From contig NYWC01000029.1 in the NCBI GenBank assembly GCA_002684935.1, forward strand, positions 1 to 6,194: DNA of 6,194 bases, in the 5' to 3' direction. The first letter of the stretch is position 1. Each line of letters starts with the position of its first letter. Made by a program: the position numbers and the translations under genes. The notes beneath the pieces are model-generated. The model saw only the letters and a list, made by a program, of their open reading frames with translations, had not been told where the DNA came from and searched no databases. Shown here piece by piece: positions 5,758 to 6,194 of this stretch. This DNA comes from Gammaproteobacteria bacterium. Lineage in GTDB: Bacteria; Pseudomonadota; Gammaproteobacteria; Pseudomonadales; Pseudohongiellaceae.

Positions 5758-6194
5758 TTAGTCGGCGTCATCAAGGCCCACCAACAGCCCTCTTGCTTCT
5801 TCCGCCTGGGCTTCGTTACCTTCAGCGATGACTTCCTGCAGGATTTCACGGGCACCATACGCATCACCCATCTTTTGATAGGCGTAGGCAAGTTCAAGTT
5901 TGGTGGCAGCTTCATCATCGTTGGACATGATGTTTACTTCTTCAACGCCATCCACGGATTCGATTTCAATCTCATCATCTGACAGGAACCCCAGATTGTC
6001 GAGGTCATCCTCTTCCACTACTTCGGTTTTTTCAGCTGCCCCGTCAACTTTAGGCGACTCATCGAAAAGAGAAATTTCATCATTAGTCTCTCGATCTTCC
6101 GGCTCAGTTGAGCCTGGCTGCCCTATTTGTTGCTCTACCTGTTTATCCTCTTGTTGATCTTCGCGCTGCTCTTGCGAATTCACAAGATCTTCGA
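5758..6194 (-). CDS. fimV: FimV-family protein, C-terminal fragment (5' end outside the window)
   Basis: Reading the minus strand from the right edge gives 144 in-frame residues ending in TAA at 5760-5758. The frame is open to the window edge, so this is the tail of a larger protein. The GTG at 6183 is an internal valine and not a start. Fragment residues 1-90 form a low-complexity linker dense in Glu, Asp and Gln. Residues 93-138 (starting EAATKLELAYAYQKMGD, with GAREILQEVIAEGNEAQAEEARGLL) match the conserved C-terminal TPR-like domain of FimV/TspA proteins. Known FimV proteins are inner-membrane hub proteins with a periplasmic LysM domain and an acidic cytoplasmic part. They support type IV pilus assembly, twitching and polar recruitment. 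The membrane and LysM parts are not in view, so full-length identity is inferred from this domain and from the position next to truA, which is where fimV lies in Pseudomonas. Confidence 0.88.
   Translation of the reverse strand, partial: EDLVNSQEQREDQQEDKQVEQQIGQPGSTEPEDRETNDEISLFDESPKVDGAAEKTEVVEEDDLDNLGFLSDDEIEIESVDGVEEVNIMSNDDEAATKLELAYAYQKMGDAYGAREILQEVIAEGNEAQAEEARGLLVGLDDAD

Noticed and set aside
6181..6183. GTG as the start of a 141-residue protein
   Set aside because: The frame stays open to the window edge and the protein resembles only the C-terminal part of FimV, so the GTG is an internal valine.
1..6194. Mobile element, CRISPR, toxin-antitoxin or other novel defence-type system
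   Set aside because: All coding space is filled by conserved housekeeping genes in a known order. There are no direct repeats, transposase, integrase or foreign-looking segments.

Overview
This window is a stretch of ordinary gammaproteobacterial chromosome. All six genes lie on the minus strand, so in transcription order it reads from the right edge to the left: the C-terminal end of a FimV-like protein, then truA, trpF, trpB, trpA, accD and a folC that runs off the left edge. The order fimV-truA-trpF-(trpBA)-accD-folC is a conserved neighbourhood in Pseudomonas-like and marine gammaproteobacteria and in betaproteobacteria. The FimV C-terminal motif and intermediate GC content favour a marine Pseudomonadales/Cellvibrionales-type organism. 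That is inference from gene order and protein flavour; no 16S or other marker is present. Every protein carries the active-site motifs of its family, and I see no frameshift, insertion or mobile element.

Right part (5662-6194): the acidic linker and TPR-like C-terminal domain of a FimV-family polar or pilus-hub protein, then a 96-base gap with a perfect inverted repeat and a weak candidate promoter. Middle (4143-5661): truA (tRNA pseudouridine synthase) and, after a 55-base gap, trpF. That gap holds the best promoter-like signal in the window, an extended -10 element, so truA and the trp genes may be uncoupled here. From trpF to folC the genes are tightly packed: trpF/trpB overlap by 8 bases, trpB/trpA are 16 apart, trpA/accD 29 and accD/folC 13. 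This suggests one mRNA from trpF through folC.

Together trpF, trpB and trpA encode the last enzymes of tryptophan synthesis: phosphoribosylanthranilate isomerase and the two subunits of tryptophan synthase. The remaining indole-glycerol-phosphate synthase and the anthranilate genes are not here, so the pathway is split. accD supplies the zinc-ribbon beta subunit of acetyl-CoA carboxyltransferase (fatty acid synthesis), and folC makes and extends folates. The cluster therefore mixes growth-linked biosynthetic functions. Three consecutive genes (trpF TTG, trpB GTG, accD TTG, with trpA ATG in between) use or appear to use non-ATG starts, which is the most distinctive local trait.

I did not find a previously undescribed system. 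No stretch longer than about 100 bases lacks a gene; the non-coding gaps are 1081-1093, 2036-2064, 2902-2917, 4773-4827 and 5662-5757. No tRNA, rRNA, CRISPR, IS element or convincing Rho-independent terminator was seen.
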